The position numbers and the translations under genes are program-made. From the NCBI GenBank assembly GCA_028274825.1, contig JAQCMZ010000397.1, positions 1 through 5,687 on the forward strand: a DNA stretch of 5,687 nucleotides. The letters run 5' to 3'. Shown one piece after another: positions 1 to 5,687 of this stretch. The notes beneath the pieces were generated by a model that was given only the letters and a program-made list of their open reading frames with translations, did no database searches and was not told where the DNA came from. Every line of letters starts with the position of its first letter. The first letter of the stretch is position 1. This DNA is from Haloferacaceae archaeon. Its GTDB lineage: Archaea; Halobacteriota; Halobacteria; Halobacteriales; Haloferacaceae.

Positions 1-798
1 AAGACCCGTCCCGATCCCGAGAGGAAGACAGACGAGCGAGACGAGACAGACGAGCGAGACGAAACAGACGAGCGAGACGAAAGTTCTGAGAGAACGGCCC
101 GCACACACAGAGACACTCAGCAACAGTCGCCTGAATCCGTCGCCGTTCAGGATTCAGGATCCGACACAGACGAGTCCAGCGAGTCGGCGGGCCGACATGC
201 GCGGCTGGAATCGTTTCAGACCCCTGGGCCGCAGAATTCGCTGTGGTCGTGGCCAGACGCGAAAGCACCTCACTCAGTCGTCAGGAACTACCTCGTGATC
301 TTGCTCGCCCGGATTTCTCCGAGTCTCAGGCTGAAGAATATCCTGTTGGATGCAATCGGGATCGATATCGGCGATAACGTCTCTTGGGGGCTAGAGTCGA
401 CGCCTGACATCTTCTGGCCTGAGCGAATCACCGTCGGCGATAACGCAATCATTGGATATGACACGACGATCCTGTGTCACGAATTCCTTCAAGACCAGTA
501 CCGTATAGGCGACGTGAAGATTGGTGAGCAGGCGATGATAGGCGCTGGGGCGACGATCCTGCCAGGCGTCACAATTGGTGAACGCGCACGAGTGGCTTCG
601 AACTCGCTGATTGCCGAGGATGTCCCTCCGAGGACGACCGTCGCAGGAATCCCAGCAGAAGTCGTCTCAACAGCCGACGGCATTAGCTCGGCCACTGGAG
701 CCGGTGAGAGGCGAGGTGATATATCCGAGACAGAAACAAACACGGCCACTGGTGAGGTCTCGGATCCACCCGCGACCACTGACTCGGAAGCAGAGTAG
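1..798 (+). CDS. Hexapeptide-repeat acyltransferase (LbetaH family), 5' end outside window
   Basis: The frame is open from the first base to TAG at 796-798, giving 265 visible codons. There is no in-frame ATG, GTG or TTG before GTG at 295, and the codons before that GTG look like part of the protein (NSLWSWPDAK, then VVRNYLVI at codons 93-100), so the true start is probably left of the window. Codons 1-63 are a hydrophilic Asp/Glu/Arg/Ser-rich segment with a short repeat. Codons 121-222 show the imperfect [LIV]-G-x4 hexapeptide pattern of left-handed beta-helix acyltransferases: IDIGDN, ITVGDNAIIG, VKIGEQAMIGAGATILPGVTIG, ending in the typical VAGIPAEVV. His160 in the CHEF motif is the likely catalytic base by analogy with xenobiotic and maltose acetyltransferases. 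The protein is probably cytosolic and trimeric, moving an acetyl or acyl group from a CoA donor; the acceptor is unknown. About 43 acidic, Thr/Ser-rich residues follow the helix. Family assignment is firm; substrate is not known. Confidence 0.85.
   Translation, partial: KTRPDPERKTDERDETDERDETDERDESSERTARTHRDTQQQSPESVAVQDSGSDTDESSESAGRHARLESFQTPGPQNSLWSWPDAKAPHSVVRNYLVILLARISPSLRLKNILLDAIGIDIGDNVSWGLESTPDIFWPERITVGDNAIIGYDTTILCHEFLQDQYRIGDVKIGEQAMIGAGATILPGVTIGERARVASNSLIAEDVPPRTTVAGIPAEVVSTADGISSATGAGERRGDISETETNTATGEVSDPPATTDSEAE
28..81 (+). repeat. Three tandem 18-bp in-frame repeats encoding TDERDE x3
   Basis: Three consecutive 18-bp units (28-45, 46-63, 64-81) differ only by one GAG/GAA change in the last codon and encode TDERDE three times inside the acidic N-terminal segment of the acyltransferase. 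Because the unit is a multiple of three, copy number can change by slippage without shifting the frame. The encoded stretch alternates charges and is probably disordered. Confidence 0.9.
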
Positions 799-1428
799 TA
801 ATTCGGTTCAGAGTCAATTCAAAAGATGTTTGCCCTTACGTCCGGCTCACAGTGTCACTACGAGATCTCAGCATACTCGACGAAGGCTGTCACGTATCGG
901 TCGAACTCCCGACTCCGTAAGCCAACCCACACATACGGTCATTAACGAAACGTCCCAGTGAACTGAGACGAGTGGGCAGCCGAAGAACCCGTTTGTCTTT
1001 TGTTACCGAGGATACTCGAAGCTTCTGTGAACCACTAACGGGGTGGGCTTTCAGCGTGGACCTCTATTCGAGCATTTGGGGGAGGTGGGCGAATGCCTGC
1101 CGTTCACGTTCACCATATCCGCTGTTTGCGCTCACGCCAACGAATGTGTCTCTGTCGCGTCCTCGGTGTGAGTGTCCTGGGGGTATCGCGACACGCGCTT
1201 ATTTAGATTACCTGTTCGGGAGTCGGCTTGCTGGGGCACGGTGGTAAGGATCCCTCGCGTGCCGGGTTCCTCTGAGTAATAAATGTGGTTCCGTCTTGGA
1301 TCACTACGAGAATCCTCGTGTCACCAAACCACAGACCGGCTGCAATTCTGTATCGTCACAGACGGCGGGTCAACAATCGAAACGAATTCGGCGGGGGTGG
1401 CCAGAACAGTCGATATTCGTGTGTAATA
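799..1428. other. Convergent intergenic region, no recognised gene
   Basis: This 630-nt spacer separates the ends of the acyltransferase and dacZ genes. On the minus strand stops occur often in all three frames, leaving no open stretch longer than about 190 nt. The longest plus-strand reading (GTG at 972 to 1247, 91 codons) has no recognisable motif and unconvincing composition. A TATA-like TTATTTAG lies at 1199-1206, and about 30 nt later a possible stem pairs 1235-1240 with 1258-1263 (GGCACG/CGTGCC). This could mark a small RNA, but nothing else supports that. I see no tRNA, and no clear T-tract terminator for either gene. Confidence 0.5.
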
Positions 1429-2241
1429 TCAGTACTCGTCGGGATCGATTTTCGTGACCAGTTGGGCATTCCTAAACGCGCGAACGAGTCCGTCGGATTC
1501 GGAAAGGACCACCGCCGTGGCGTCGGTGGTGCTGGTGATTGCTCCCGCTGCCATGTGGCGGGCGCCGAGGCCTTTCGGGATATCGACTCCCTCAGTGGAT
1601 GCTTCAAGATAGCGATACGCAGAGACAATCGTGCCACTGTCAGAAATGACGAATGCACCGTCAAGCCGAGAGAACTCTTTAAGCATCACGTTCACAATCG
1701 GATCACCGACGATGACGCGGCTTTTGTCGAACGGATTGTACGACAATGGCCGTGAAGTATTCATAACGGTATCCGAATCACCGATGACGAACAGCGCTCC
1801 GACCCGTTTGCCCTTCTGGCCTTTCTTTCCCAACTCGACTGCTACTTCGAACACGTCTCTGATCACGCCCGAGTCAGCCCGTGAGTTCACGAACAGTTCG
1901 TAAACCCCGGATCGCATCGGCTCGCTGACCCGGACACGAATCGCTGTGTCTGCATTGCCCGCAAACACCGATGCGATACAGCCAACCACGTCGCCTTCGG
2001 CGACAAGGCCCCGGTCGAGCGCGCCTTCGATTCCATAGCTGATCCGTTCGGCAACGTTGTCGAACTGTAACGGGAGCTCAACAAAGGCATCCGCGCCAAC
2101 ACTATCCTCGGGTGCAACGACAATGATCGGCAGGTTGGTCGTGTCCGCTACCTGAGAAAGAAGTGACTCGTTCGGAGAAAACAGAAAGATGGCATCCACA
2201 TCCCCGATGAGGTCGTCGTATAGCCCTGCTACAGTAGACAT
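1429..2241 (-). CDS. dacZ: Diadenylate cyclase DacZ (c-di-AMP synthase)
   Basis: It encodes 270 aa from ATG at 2241-2239 to TGA at 1431-1429. DacZ condenses two ATP into cyclic di-AMP; in haloarchaea this signal is linked to osmotic and potassium homeostasis. The C-terminal half is a DisA_N/DAC domain (about residues 120-265). It has the LDGAFVISDSG block with the catalytic DGA at residues 194-196, the GARHMAA block with Arg228-His229 that contacts ATP, and the conserved stretches ELGKKGQKGK, SRPLSYNPF and DPIVNVMLKEFSRLDGA. The N-terminal 110 residues, with IVVAPEDSVGADAFVELPLQF, match the archaeal DacZ layout. No membrane segments are seen, so it should be soluble, unlike bacterial CdaA. 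An in-frame TTG at 2256 would add five residues, but the ATG fits a TATA-like box about 30 nt upstream and a leaderless message. The gene stands alone here: its neighbours converge with it and diverge from it. Confidence 0.95.
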   Translation of the reverse strand: MSTVAGLYDDLIGDVDAIFLFSPNESLLSQVADTTNLPIIVVAPEDSVGADAFVELPLQFDNVAERISYGIEGALDRGLVAEGDVVGCIASVFAGNADTAIRVRVSEPMRSGVYELFVNSRADSGVIRDVFEVAVELGKKGQKGKRVGALFVIGDSDTVMNTSRPLSYNPFDKSRVIVGDPIVNVMLKEFSRLDGAFVISDSGTIVSAYRYLEASTEGVDIPKGLGARHMAAGAITSTTDATAVVLSESDGLVRAFRNAQLVTKIDPDEY

Positions 2242-2267
2242 TGACCACGCTGACAATTATCTGTGGG

Positions 2268-2275
2268 TCTATACT
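2268..2275 (-). promoter_or_regulatory. Putative dacZ TATA box
   Basis: On the minus strand the sequence reads AGTATAGA, centred about 30 nt before the dacZ ATG at 2241. A start site about 26 nt downstream would fall at roughly 2245, giving an almost leaderless transcript, the common arrangement in haloarchaea. No Shine-Dalgarno-like sequence lies between box and ATG. The BRE-like purine block upstream is weak, so this rests mostly on spacing. Confidence 0.45.
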
Positions 2276-2367
2276 CGGAGATCAACACTTGTTGGCCCGC
2301 TGGAACGCCTATCTCAAATTTTGTGAATTCGACTGTCATCTACAACTGTTCATGTAATTCAAACGTG

Positions 2368-2375
2368 TATAGATA
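2368..2375 (+). promoter_or_regulatory. TATA-like box upstream of the palindrome
   Basis: TATAGATA sits in an AT-rich patch, preceded by a CAAACG block that could act as BRE. A start site 24-27 nt downstream would fall at about 2395-2398, just past the 16-bp palindrome and at an ATG (2395) that opens a 38-codon reading frame ending at 2511. This would be a leaderless plus-strand promoter, but no recognisable gene lies downstream, so what it drives is unknown. Confidence 0.35.
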
Positions 2376-2377
2376 TG

Positions 2378-2393
2378 GTGAACATATGTTCAC
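2378..2393. promoter_or_regulatory. Perfect 16-bp palindrome, candidate operator
   Basis: GTGAACATATGTTCAC is identical to its reverse complement over all 16 bases. The core TGAACATATGTTCA resembles operators of winged-helix repressors of the ArsR/SmtB type, which favour TGAA-N(x)-TTCA dyads in AT-rich DNA; that family link is inference. It lies between the TATA-like box at 2368-2375 and the predicted start site near 2395, the usual place for a repressor to block initiation. A further TGTTCA half-site lies at 2347-2352, 40 bp from the matching half of the palindrome. It is also about 137 bp upstream of the dacZ start. No regulator gene lies in the window. Confidence 0.5.
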
Positions 2394-2403
2394 TATGCTA
2401 ACG

Positions 2404-2420
2404 GCCGGTGAGACACCGGC
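2404..2420. repeat. 7-bp stem-loop (GCCGGTG-AGA-CACCGGC)
   Basis: A perfect 7-bp inverted repeat with a 3-nt loop starts 11 bp after the palindrome. On the minus strand it is preceded by GGAGGAA, a layout like the subterminal hairpins at the ends of IS200/IS605-type elements. It could equally be a transcript hairpin or a terminator stem without a T-tract. Confidence 0.5.
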
Positions 2421-2661
2421 TTCCTCCAACAGCCGCGGCCGTGAGCATTCGCCGTGCCTTCCTGTGAGGTGTCGAGATACCGGTAGTCGCCCGACTTCAG
2501 CGGACAGGTGAGCCCAGCAGACACTCTATGGGTGCGACTGCTGGCTCTTTTGCGAGCGGCTCGTTCGCGTCCCCGCAGTGAGGTGACTGGACACACAATG
2601 GATATCAATCATGTCGGCTGTTTCCGCGAACAGCTCCTCGATCCGGCCGGAACCGCGGTGA

Positions 2662-2701
2662 GACAGTTCGATACTGTCACGATGACCGTCATAATACGGT
2701 C
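2662..2701. repeat. Two adjacent 6-bp stem-loops
   Basis: GACAGT (2662-2667) pairs with ACTGTC (2673-2678) across a 5-nt loop. Five bases later GACCGT (2684-2689) pairs with ACGGTC (2696-2701) across a 6-nt loop. Both stems are perfect and similar in size. They could be RNA hairpins, paired protein-binding dyads or decayed mobile-element ends. Confidence 0.45.
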
Positions 2702-2790
2702 GGGGTTACAGTCACTTGACAGAGTCGTCCACGGATACGGTGGAGAGGCGCCTGCTTCACGGTTGCGTCCGCGTCCCCGTTCTTGTCATC

Positions 2791-2811
2791 TCGCCCGTCT
2801 CAAGAGGGCGA
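2791..2811. repeat. 6-bp GC-rich stem-loop
   Basis: TCGCCC (2791-2796) and GGGCGA (2806-2811) form a perfect inverted repeat around a 9-nt spacer. It lies about 270 bp before thrS and has no T-tract after it, so neither terminator nor attenuator can be claimed. Confidence 0.35.
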
Positions 2812-3053
2812 ATCGACACGGGAACGACAGTCACTCGACTGGGCGGTGAAGCGAGCACCGAGCGGCTGCAGGGCTCACACACGCTTCCAGAGTACACTCA
2901 ACCGAGCCACCGGTCAGATGAAATCGACCGGGGAATATCACTCGCGAGTCCGTCCCCTCACAACGGCCACCCGAGACGGTAGTTGAGAGCAGACGACCCG
3001 GACGGGGAGTGTCGCTCCGTGACGGGAACCGGTCGGAGTATGGCACTCAACAA

Positions 3054-3061
3054 CACTTATC
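3054..3061 (+). promoter_or_regulatory. Putative thrS TATA box
   Basis: ACTTAT with one flanking base on each side is centred near 3058, about 28 nt before ATG 3086 and 22 nt before ATG 3080. The usual 26-27 nt from TATA centre to start site predicts transcription from about 3084-3085, which favours a leaderless message translated from 3086. A second TATA-like GTATGG at 3037-3042 would give a 15-20 nt leader instead. No Shine-Dalgarno sequence precedes either ATG. Confidence 0.4.
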
Positions 3062-3085
3062 CAGTTCGTCCGACAGTCAATGTAT

Positions 3086-5029
3086 ATGAGCGAGAGTAGC
3101 CCCGAGGCTGAGGTAACGGTCATTCTTCCGGACGGCACCGAACTTCCTGTCTCGGAGGGAGCGACAGTAGAGGACGCGGCATACGAGATCGGTCCGGGGC
3201 TTGGAGACGACACAGTCGCGGGCGTCATCGACGGAGAACTCGTTGACAAGCAGGCTCGTGTTTCCGACAGAGCCAATCTCGAAATCGTCACTGAGGGATC
3301 TGACGAGTATCTCGACGTACTCCGTCACTCGACGGCCCACGTATTTGCGCAGGCGCTCCAGCGAGTCTTCCCAGAGGCAGAACTCGCGATCGGACCGCCT
3401 ACGGAAGACGGATTTTACTACGACGTCGCTGGCGTCAATCTGGACGAGAGCCATCTCGAAACCATTCAGACGGAGATGCAAGAGATCATCGCGGCAGATT
3501 ATGATATCGAACGAGTTGAGCGCTCTCGTGAGGAAGCATTCGAGACGGTCGAGTCAAACCGATTCAAACGGGAGATCCTGAACGAGGAGGCCGCCGGCGA
3601 AGATCCAGTCACTTTCTACGTGCAAGACGGCTGGGAAGACCTCTGTCAGGGGCCTCACGTGGACTCTACCGGTGAGATCGGCGCGGTAGAGTTGCTCAAC
3701 ATCTCCGCCTCCTACTGGCGAGGAGATGAAAACAACACCCAACTCACCCGTGTGACCGGGACCGCCTTCGAGTCAGAACGCGACCTGCAGAAGTATCTAG
3801 AGATGCGCGAGGAGGCACAGGAACGCGACCACCGGAAACTAGGCCAAGAGATGGACCTGTTTTCGATCCCGACGGTGACGGGGCCCGGACTCCCGCTGTA
3901 TCACCCGAACGGGAAGACTATTCTTCGCGAACTCGAGGAGTTCGTCAACAACCTCAATCGAGAGGCAGGCTACGATCAGGTGGAAACCCCGCACGTGTTC
4001 CGAACGGAGTTGTGGAAGCAATCGGGCCACTACGACAACTACGAGGACGATATGTTCCTTTTAGATGTCAACGACGAAGAGTACGGTCTGAAACCGATGA
4101 ATTGTCCCGGGCACGCGACAATCTTCGACCAGCGGAGTTGGTCGTACCGCGAACTCCCGATGCGATACTTCGAGAACGGCAAGGTGTACCGGAAAGAACA
4201 GCGGGGCGAACTCTCCGGTCTCTCTCGTGTGTGGGCGTTCACGATAGACGACGGACACCTATTCGCCCGGCAAGAGCAGATCGAACAGGAGGTCCGGTCA
4301 GTGATGGACTTGATCTTCGAGGTGATCGAGACGTTCGACCTGGAAGTAGAAGTATCGCTGGCGACGCGACCGGACAAATCCGTGGGGAGCGACGAAATCT
4401 GGGAGTCCGCAGAACGACAACTCCGTGAGGTGCTCGAAACCGAAAATCATGAGTTCGATCTTGAACCCGGTGATGGGGCCTTTTACGGCCCGAAAATAGA
4501 CTTCTCGTTCGAAGACGCTCTCGGCCGGACGTGGGACGGCCCGACAGTTCAACTGGATTTCAATATGCCAGAGCGATTCGATCTTACCTACACTGGGCAG
4601 GATAACGAGGATCATCGGCCAGTGATGATCCACCGAGCACTGTACGGGAGCTACGAACGCTTTTTTATGGTGCTCATCGAACACTTCAACGGCAATTTCC
4701 CGCTGTGGCTGGCCCCCAACCAAGTGCGGATTCTTCCGGTCTCCGACAATAGTCTGGGGTACGCCCACCGTGTCAAAAACGCTCTCGACGAGGCGGGGTT
4801 CCGCGTCGAAGTCGAAGACCACGACTGGACTGTCGGGCGGAAAATCCGGCAAGCCCACGACGACCGGCTCCCGTACATGCTGATTGTCGGTGATGACGAA
4901 GAGGAAGCCCAAACTGTCTCAGTGAGAGATCGGTTCGAACGGGAGGCCGATAACGTCAACCTAGAGACGTTTCTCAACCACCTTATTGAGGAACGCGAGC
5001 AGAAGCGGCTCAAACCGGACTTCATCTGA
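3086..5029 (+). CDS. thrS: Threonyl-tRNA synthetase, bacterial-type with editing domain
   Basis: It encodes 647 aa from ATG 3086 to TGA 5027-5029; ATG 3080 would add Met-Tyr. It attaches threonine to tRNA-Thr in the cytosol and hydrolyses mischarged Ser-tRNA-Thr. Domains in order: TGS (about 8-70, TVILPDGTELPV); N2 editing domain with the HxxxH pair His81/His85 and the EDLCQGPHV block with Asp185 and Cys187; class II catalytic core with motif 1 near GYDQVETPHVF, motif 2 around YRKEQRGELSG (Arg369) and motif 3 MIHRALYGSYERF (Arg525); the zinc ligands Cys340 (MNCPGH), His391 (DDGHLF) and His516; and a C-terminal anticodon-binding domain (about 540-640, VRILPVSD, VGRKIRQAHDDRLPYMLIVGD). All residues expected for aminoacylation and editing are present, and the length fits the bacterial-type family (E. 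coli 642 aa). It is a single-gene unit, divergent from dacZ. I chose 3086 because MSES-type starts are common in haloarchaeal ThrRS and the TATA spacing fits. Confidence 0.97.
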   Translation: MSESSPEAEVTVILPDGTELPVSEGATVEDAAYEIGPGLGDDTVAGVIDGELVDKQARVSDRANLEIVTEGSDEYLDVLRHSTAHVFAQALQRVFPEAELAIGPPTEDGFYYDVAGVNLDESHLETIQTEMQEIIAADYDIERVERSREEAFETVESNRFKREILNEEAAGEDPVTFYVQDGWEDLCQGPHVDSTGEIGAVELLNISASYWRGDENNTQLTRVTGTAFESERDLQKYLEMREEAQERDHRKLGQEMDLFSIPTVTGPGLPLYHPNGKTILRELEEFVNNLNREAGYDQVETPHVFRTELWKQSGHYDNYEDDMFLLDVNDEEYGLKPMNCPGHATIFDQRSWSYRELPMRYFENGKVYRKEQRGELSGLSRVWAFTIDDGHLFARQEQIEQEVRSVMDLIFEVIETFDLEVEVSLATRPDKSVGSDEIWESAERQLREVLETENHEFDLEPGDGAFYGPKIDFSFEDALGRTWDGPTVQLDFNMPERFDLTYTGQDNEDHRPVMIHRALYGSYERFFMVLIEHFNGNFPLWLAPNQVRILPVSDNSLGYAHRVKNALDEAGFRVEVEDHDWTVGRKIRQAHDDRLPYMLIVGDDEEEAQTVSVRDRFEREADNVNLETFLNHLIEEREQKRLKPDFI

Positions 5030-5540
5030 CTGAGCGGGTAATCCACCGAAAGTGGGTGCGACGAGCCAGTCAGGAGTCGTTGTCCGGCAGGTGGCCCCGC
5101 CGGGTCCTAACAGTTATTGGCAATTTGACTTTCTATCTAGGCTGGACCGCGCAACCCAGCGTTCAATGCAAAGTTGACGTGGATTCGGTCATAAATGCTG
5201 GTTATATTGCCAACTACTGCAAAGAGGTGAGTGGCGACAGAGCTCCCGTGGTGCCGGTGTGACCAGGGTTAGAACAGAAAAGAGTTCGAGAGACGAATGT
5301 TCCAGGAAAGCGATATCGAAGCGACTCCGCTCATCTGCGTTCGGACAGTCGCGTGCCCGCGTGTCAGGTCGATCTCAGCCACCCATACCTCCCTAGATTC
5401 GGCAGTCATCAGCAACAATATCTAGCCTCTGAGGCCTGAGAGTTGCCGAGACGAGGGTTCCGCTCGTTGTGAGACCGGAGAGTCACGCGCCACAGAGAAA
5501 TCTATGCGAAATTGTCTTTATCTCCGGGTTTCTGATCGAA
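5030..5540. other. Region downstream of thrS, no recognised gene
   Basis: The 511 nt after thrS hold no recognisable gene. A weak stem with a CGAAA loop (5041-5057) lies just after the stop, and a T-rich stretch follows at about 5113-5145; together they might end thrS transcription, but no run of five or more T is present. An imperfect inverted repeat (12 of 14) pairs 5111-5124 with 5206-5219. The longest readings are a 68-codon GTG frame on plus (5056-5262) and a 46-codon ATG frame on minus (5409 down to 5269, beginning MTAESREVWVAEIDL). The latter reads plausibly at first, but I recognise nothing in it and see no well-placed promoter. Confidence 0.45.
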
Positions 5541-5687
5541 AGGGTGTCATAGAACGGTTGGCATGGGTTTCTGACATCGGTCGAGAGGACTGCTATTGCT
5601 GCTTTTGAATGGCGGCACCATGTTCTCTCTCTCAGACGCCGGGGTTCTGGAAGCTCCTGAGGTGTGTGAATCGTTCTATGACACCCT
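5541..5687. mobile_element. MITE-like element bounded by 16-bp terminal inverted repeats
   Basis: AGGGTGTCATAGAACG at 5541-5556 has its exact reverse complement, CGTTCTATGACACCCT, at 5672-5687. A perfect 16-bp inverted pair within 147 bp is very unlikely by chance, and weaker matching continues for a few bases inward. The size and structure fit a miniature inverted-repeat element, often an internally deleted insertion sequence. The right flank lies beyond the window, so a target-site duplication cannot be tested. An ATG at 5620 opens a frame that runs to the window end (MFSLSDAGVLEAPEV...), reading through the right repeat; it may be the remnant start of a transposase. I cannot name the parent IS family. 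The alternative is one full-length IS end next to an inverted fragment. Confidence 0.55.

Larger units (their letters stand above)
2398..3053. other. Gene-poor part of the dacZ-thrS intergenic region
   Basis: About 650 nt contain only short overlapping reading frames on both strands, with no recognisable domain and no dominant frame. Several short inverted repeats are scattered through it. On the minus strand between about 2608 and 2395, a Cys/His-containing reading (SPHCGDANEPLAKEPAVAPI) ends at TGA near 2510, followed downstream on that strand by the hairpin at 2404-2420. Together these could be a decayed tail of an IS200/IS605 tnpB gene and its element end, but the evidence is thin. I see no intact gene here. 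Confidence 0.45.

Noticed and set aside
28..81. CRISPR-like short repeats
   Set aside because: The units are directly adjacent with no spacers and are in-frame codons.
489..779. 96-codon minus-strand frame
   Set aside because: Shadow of the hexapeptide acyltransferase frame.
885..920. tRNA-like T-arm (TCGG-TCGAACTC-CCGA)
   Set aside because: No matching acceptor, D or anticodon arms could be drawn around it.
972..1247. 91-codon plus-strand frame from a GTG
   Set aside because: Its composition is irregular (many Cys, Trp, Arg and Ser) and unlike acidic haloarchaeal proteins. No family is recognised and no promoter is well placed.
1285..1755. 156-codon plus-strand frame overlapping the 3' end of dacZ
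   Set aside because: Most of it is antisense to the conserved DAC domain, and the rest has no motif.
2508..2982. Overlapping plus-strand frames of 67-113 codons before thrS
   Set aside because: They are Arg/Ser/His-rich, overlap in several frames, and lack conserved motifs. They look like non-coding sequence read in open frames.
4298..4912. 204-codon open frame on the minus strand inside thrS
   Set aside because: It lies wholly antisense to a conserved synthetase; such long antisense frames arise from haloarchaeal codon bias. No domain is recognisable.
5056..5262. 68-codon plus-strand GTG frame after thrS
   Set aside because: It lacks a promoter or ribosome binding site, has no motif, and contains the imperfect inverted repeat.
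5269..5409. 46-codon minus-strand frame beginning MTAESREVWVAEIDL
   Set aside because: The first half reads plausibly, but it is short, ends in a less typical hydrophobic tail, lacks a TATA box at the right distance and is unrecognised. It is described under the region but not called as a gene.

Overview
The window looks like a piece of a haloarchaeal (class Halobacteria) chromosome. The two complete proteins are rich in Asp and Glu and poor in Lys. One is an archaeal DacZ-type diadenylate cyclase. Its promoter and the thrS promoter both fit leaderless transcripts, with a TATA-like box about 26-30 nt before an ATG and no Shine-Dalgarno sequence. The genus cannot be named from the sequence alone.

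Layout. (1) 1-798, plus strand: the 3' part of a hexapeptide-repeat (left-handed beta-helix) acyltransferase whose reading frame is open at the left edge. It carries an acidic, repeat-containing N-terminal segment. (2) 799-1428: a convergent spacer with no convincing gene. (3) 1429-2241, minus strand: dacZ, which makes c-di-AMP, starting at an ATG rather than the slightly longer TTG reading. (4) 2242-3085: a long divergent intergenic region holding the dacZ and thrS promoters, a perfect 16-bp operator-like palindrome next to a third TATA-like box, and several short hairpins. Part of it may be a decayed IS200/IS605-type end. (5) 3086-5029, plus strand: thrS, a complete bacterial-type threonyl-tRNA synthetase with TGS, editing, catalytic and anticodon-binding domains. 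(6) 5030-5540: non-coding or unrecognised sequence. (7) 5541-5687: a short segment bounded by a perfect 16-bp terminal inverted repeat whose right arm ends on the last base of the window. It is either a MITE-like element or two ends of a deleted insertion sequence.

The three protein genes do not form an operon: acyltransferase and dacZ converge, and dacZ and thrS diverge. dacZ (second-messenger and osmotic signalling) and thrS (translation) are conserved housekeeping genes. The unusual content lies in the spacers: the palindrome at 2378-2393 and the inverted-repeat element at the right end. I found no coherent new multi-gene system.
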